Source: Phoebastria nigripes (taxonomy: Eukaryota; Chordata; Aves; Procellariiformes; Diomedeidae). Taken from it: DNA of 64,000 nt. Numbering within the stretch: position 1 is the first letter of the stretch; each line of letters starts with the position of its first letter. The notes under the pieces were generated by a model. That model was not told where the DNA came from. It did no database searches and saw nothing but the letters and a program-made list of their open reading frames with translations. Both the position numbers and the translations under genes were made by a program. Where the stretch lies: NCBI GenBank assembly GCA_035582835.1, contig JAYKAV010002776.1, positions 670,325-734,324 of the forward strand, given 5' to 3'. Shown here piece after piece: positions 59,892 to 64,000 of the stretch.

Positions 59892-61056
59892 CTGCAAGAA
59901 GAAATAGATCTGAAGCAGACTCACAGGCATTCTTCATCCAATTCACTAAAGCACTGACAGAGGACAGATCACTATTTGTAAAGTGTATGGCAAATAAAAC
60001 CTCCAAAAACACTAAGCCAAATGGGCATTTTCCAGTAAAACACTGTGATCACTAATTAAACATTGCCATTAATTATTAACTAGTTGAAGTAAATAACATC
60101 TGCTCAGTGGGAAAGTTCTCAGTGGTCCACTGGGCTTATCCATTTCCTCTTTTCTGCCGTCACAGCTCCATGACAATTACAACTGCCAGAAGAGGAACAT
60201 ATAACTCAGTACAAGAGCTGCCTGCCTTTAGAGCTTAAATGCAGCCGCAAGGCAGAACTAAACTGATGAAGGAAGTGCACAGGCACTCTCTTTTTCCAGT
60301 AAGGTAGGTAGTTTGTGGAAAAAGAAACAGTTCACAAACTAGCACCCCACAAACTAGTTCTTACTTTGGCTACCAGATCCCATGTTACATGATAGCATGG
60401 GTGTAGGTGATACATTTGCAGGTGGTAGACAGAGCAGAGAATGATCAGATATTAACAAAGCTGGGGGGGGGGGGGGGGGGGGAAGGGAAGCAAGCAGGTA
60501 GTGAAGACTGACATCTTAGAAGTAGTCTAGCTTTAAGCAACCACGCATATATTTCTAGAGTGTGGTTCCCTCGTGGTTTTTTTGTTTGTTTCTTTTAACT
60601 ACAAACTGTAAAGTAAAAGCACCTATAAGTGACTTTGCATTTTGAGAAGGCTCAAAATGCAGTTTCCGACAACATTTAATTCTTTCAGTTTTTGTCAACA
60701 CGCTGATATCTTCCTTTATTCCACAATATAGTCATCTTGCCACAGAAATCTCTTGCTTTATTACTGATCTAGTCTATTCCATCTATTCATACCGTGATTA
60801 TGCTTACATTACCCATTTCTCTAGAAATACCACCTCTCCACAAGAGTTAAAAAAAAATGTCACAACCGAAGACAGTATTTCAGTATCAGGAAATACTGGC
60901 CAGCACAGAGACAAAAGGCTCACTTTGGAACAGTCAGGTATAGTAACAAGGTTTACAAAGTGACAATAGCATGTTCAGCAGAATTAAAATAATTTTTTTT
61001 TACTATTTCAGCCCCAGGTGAAACAATGAGGAAAGAGGTCTACTAAAGAACTTTAC
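59892..61056 (-). other. MADD: MADD intron
   Basis: 1,165-nt intron holding a perfect 20-nt G-run on the plus strand (60463-60482), which is C-rich in the transcript. Confidence 0.85.
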
Positions 61057-61177
61057 CTGTCAATCATCTCCTGAGGTCCCTGGTCCATCCCCATTCCTTC
61101 TCTCTCTAACATCACAGCATCCAAAAAAGCATCTTCCCAGAACTGCATCTGGTCCCACAAAGTTGAACGCTCTTTGC
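61057..61177 (-). CDS. MADD: MADD exon: start of death-domain-like region
   Basis: 121 nt, phase 1 to phase 2 boundaries. It encodes [40 protein letters not shown] and the first two bases of Arg. Nearly identical to the recalled human protein. The acceptor is TGCATAG and the donor is GTAAAG. Confidence 0.97.
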
Positions 61178-61573
61178 CTATGCAATGTATACACAAATTG
61201 AACATTTATTCCATTTACTCTAGTCAAATACTTTAAGATTAATTCCTGTTCCTTCCCACTCCTTGAAAATACCATAAGCCAACACACAATTAATCCATAT
61301 TTAAAATTAAAAAAAAAAAAAAAGAAGTTACTTTTAAATGACAAGCAATATCACAACTGAAGAAAAGTGTAAAACAAAAGACAAGACATATCTCTCATTC
61401 CGATTCATAGCATAATCTTTTCAAACCCTTACACGAAAGTACCTCTCACCTCTATCTTTAAGGAGTATATCTTTTTCCATATACTGTTAACACTGCCCAA
61501 AAGAGACAGGAGTATCTCACACAAACACAGATCATGGCAAACACACAGAGAAGTGGAAAGATAAGATTATTAC
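61178..61573 (-). other. MADD: MADD intron
   Basis: 396-nt intron with a 16-nt A-run near 61308-61323 on the plus strand. Nothing else. Confidence 0.85.
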
Positions 61574-61636
61574 TCATAGAGAAGGTTTCCATTGCAGCAT
61601 CCTCTAACTGGTCCCAGACAGATCCTTTATCCCTAC
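61574..61636 (-). CDS. MADD: MADD 63-nt exon
   Basis: 63 nt, phase 1 to phase 1. It encodes (G)[20 protein letters not shown] and the first base of Ser. The human segment as recalled is [20 protein letters not shown]. The acceptor is TGGTGCAG and the donor is GTAATA. Because it is a multiple of three, skipping it would keep the frame. Confidence 0.95.
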
Positions 61637-62187
61637 CTGCACCATTCCAAGCAGGTAGGAACGATAAATGGAAAGGATGAAAAACACAGGAAGAGAGAGC
61701 TCTTGATTAACAGCAAGTCCAGATGAAATACATTTCAAAAAAGCCAATATACTCCTCATTCAAGGATACACTCAAAGGCCATTAGTATTCTGAGTTTAGT
61801 AGCCCTCTGTTCAATGACTTAAGCTGAAGGATCTTTTTTCAAGATCAGTGATACGTTTTAGCCGTCCATGCATAGCTAAGTAAGTTCCTTCTCTTTTTCC
61901 AACAGTTTAAAGAATTCATATTCAAGAACAGCAAGAGACTTGGACAAACTACATTTTATGCAAACTACACCACTCACACTCATCTCCTCTTACTCTTACT
62001 CAATTTCCCCAGCAAATCTTTGGCTTTACTCTGAATGACCTAATACGCCTCCCTATTCTACCAGTATGGACAACAGTAAGTGGTTAAAAACAGTCTCTGG
62101 GAATGTAAAAATTCCAGTCTGCCCCAGACATGACTCCACCTGAACTTCAGTCTAAAAGATCCACTCCTTGCAAAAAAAATAGTTTAC
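61637..62187 (-). other. MADD: MADD intron
   Basis: 551-nt intron, AT-rich, nothing notable. Confidence 0.85.
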
Positions 62188-62296
62188 CCAAAAGTCCTTC
62201 ATAGAGATAGACACGTTGGTTGCCATCCTCTGGACCTCTCCCTGGAGTACTGCCTTTGCCATCCTTCACACTCTGCTTCAAGTTGTGAGACTTCGC
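62188..62296 (-). CDS. MADD: MADD exon: linker before death-domain-like region
   Basis: 109 nt, phase 0 to phase 1. It encodes [20 protein letters not shown] and [16 protein letters not shown] then Gly. [21 protein letters not shown] is recalled from mammalian MADD. The acceptor is TATTTTCAG and the donor is GTAAAC. This is the furthest 5' MADD exon I can support in the window. Confidence 0.95.
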
Positions 62297-64000
62297 CTGA
62301 AAATAGTAATACAAGAGGTGTCAGGCAATTTAACTCTGCGCCCTGCAGTGCTGTTTCTTGCAGTCCACTGTTGTACTTAACAGATGCAGTTTGCAAGCTA
62401 TACTTCATAGATGTTTCTCCCACAAAAGTTCACAAAACAAATAAATTACTCTGTTCAAAGAGCAAGGTAATACACTTAAAAGTCCAGAGTCAGATAAAGG
62501 AAAACCAAAAAGAGACAGATAAAGAAATCAAAACACAGATGAAGCAAAACACTCGGCTGAAGGAAAACTGAGACAAAACAAAAAATGCAAATCCCAGACT
62601 AAAGGAAAAAACAGTTAAACCTCTTCTGTCATCCCCCATATTTCATGCTTATGCAGTAAGTTTGCCCAAATTCTAATAGTAAATCTTTTCCACTGTTTAG
62701 GAAATAGCTGAATATCACTGTCATTGTACAGACTGTGAGGAACAGAGGAAGAAATACACAGCCTTCTCAGGACCACACAGAAAATGAGTATTCATGAGCA
62801 GAATAAGATTACCTGAGCTCTCTCTCACATTCAGACTTCACACGTTTTTCTTTCATTTACCATTCATAAAGGTATGACGTTAAGCAAATGATTACATATC
62901 ATCTGGTCTGAAGAACTGTGTGCTGGGACTATCAGCCAGCAGGAACTGTGACAATAAAGCTGGCCCATCTATTTCTCTACCACCAGGTAAACTATGGTGC
63001 GATACTTGACATTCATCGTACATCATGTACACCCATCATCTTTGTTCTAAATCTGTTGCAAGGGTTCTTAAAATTCTGTTTAGTTTCATTAATCAAGTAG
63101 GAAAACACAGAAAACTAAGTGTTTAAAAAAAAAAGTCTAACTCTCTAGTAACTGAGAAGACACTCTCTTGCAGCTAAATAAGCAGACATGGTTACATCAT
63201 TTTCATGCTTTTAGAAGAAATCTGCAATGAAGCACAATGATTTTGTTTGTTGCTTAAAATTAGAAGTAGAAGCCCTGTAAAGGCTTTTACAATCTTATCA
63301 GGATCATAAAGTAACAAACACAGTGAGACCAATCTTAAGGCATTGCAAGTTGTTTTCATTTTTGGCTGACAGCTTGATTTAGCCACATCGAGTATATAAT
63401 TATTTTCTTGGTAAGATGTATATTAGAGGTTATACCCAATAATCAAGGACTTTAAAAAACAAAACGAACAAGAAGTGCTCTCAGATCATTTGAATTTTAC
63501 TGCATACAGATCTTCCAACTAGGAAAATACATTTAAAAGTTATGATTACATTTCAAATAGGATTAAAGTAATGTTTTAAAGAAACAGAGCTGCTGCTAAA
63601 GCTACAATGGGTCATCCCTTTCCTGTATCAAACAACTGCTCCTAAGAAAGAGGGGAATCCATTCCTCTTAGTTAGGTAAGGTCGAACAATGCCCATCAAT
63701 GTTTTGCCTCTGAAGGGCAATTAAACATCCATTTGGTTGAGAGAAATATTGAATGAGGGGGAATTAAATATTGCTAGAGCATGTAACATGGTACGAGATG
63801 TGAATCTACTATTCTCAAAGAACCACGTAGTGCACAGGAAATGAAGAAAGGTACGTGGATCCATACAAAATTACATCTTCAACATTTTAATATTGTAAGT
63901 CATTGCTGATTAACCTTTAGAACAGAATCAGAGATCCTCTTCCACACATGCACACACATTGAAACGATTACTGTACAAGATTTAATTTAAAAAAAAAAAA
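62297..64000 (-). other. MADD: MADD intron, continuing past right edge
   Basis: About 1.7 kb in which I find no further MADD exon on the minus strand. An A-run occupies the last 12 nt of the window. Confidence 0.75.

Larger units (their letters stand above)
38870..64000 (-). other. MADD: MADD locus, 3' end (partial gene, cut at right edge)
   Basis: This is the 3' part of MADD (also called DENN/MADD or Rab3GEP), a guanine-nucleotide exchange factor for Rab3 and Rab27 on secretory and synaptic vesicles that also binds TNF receptor 1 through a death-domain-like region. Twelve minus-strand exons with GT/AG borders join in one frame: 109, 63, 121, 106, 111, 108, 165, 73, 107, 70, 47 and 108 coding nt. 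They encode about 395 residues ending PPRPVSS, nearly identical to the MADD C-terminus I recall. The N-terminal DENN module lies beyond the right edge. Transcription converges on MYBPC3, the same arrangement as recalled for human chromosome 11. Other DENN proteins lack this C-terminal region. Confidence 0.95.

Noticed and set aside
40305..62296. Another DENN-domain gene instead of MADD
   Set aside because: The death-domain-like and PH-like C-terminal segments with the PPRPVSS end are specific to MADD.

Overview
The window is vertebrate nuclear DNA, most likely from a bird. It is AT-rich with long introns, and it carries one CR1 non-LTR retrotransposon fragment (about 31.34-32.15 kb) whose 3' end has the short direct repeat typical of avian and other sauropsid CR1 elements. 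I cannot name the species. There is nothing prokaryotic here, and I found no operon, CRISPR array or tRNA/rRNA gene.

Two conserved protein-coding genes lie tail to tail. The left gene, on the plus strand, is the 3' half of MYBPC3 (cardiac myosin-binding protein C). Twelve exons between 816 and 26197 join in phase to give the last 558 residues: the end of Ig domain C5, FnIII C6 and C7, Ig C8, FnIII C9 and Ig C10, then the stop at 26163-26165. Exon lengths and phases equal those I recall for human exons 23-34, with no net indel. A donor 32 nt past the stop points to a 3'UTR intron and a final non-coding exon near 26725-27590.

The right gene, on the minus strand, is the 3' end of MADD (MAP kinase-activating death domain protein, a Rab3/Rab27 exchange factor). 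Twelve exons from 62296 down to the stop at 40305-40307 encode the last 395 or so residues: a linker, the death-domain-like region, the C-terminal PH-like module and a conserved tail. Its 3'UTR probably ends near 38.87 kb. The rest of MADD lies beyond the right edge, and the 5' part of MYBPC3 lies beyond the left edge.

The roughly 11 kb between the genes (about 27.6-38.9 kb) is intergenic. It holds a 30-bp duplication, a (CCCCA)n tract, a short CpG-dense GC-rich block with a TATA-like motif, the CR1 fragment, a purine-rich block and one unexplained patch that is open on both strands. Introns hold simple repeats, a four-copy 35-bp minisatellite, several other small duplications, long homopolymers and one 46-nt assembly gap. 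MYBPC3 is a sarcomere protein and MADD a membrane-trafficking regulator; their convergent arrangement is, as I recall, old amniote synteny and not a functional unit. I did not find a convincing undescribed biological system. The items most worth a second look are the CpG-dense block, the competing 3' ends of MYBPC3, the minisatellite and a few unexplained intronic ORFs.
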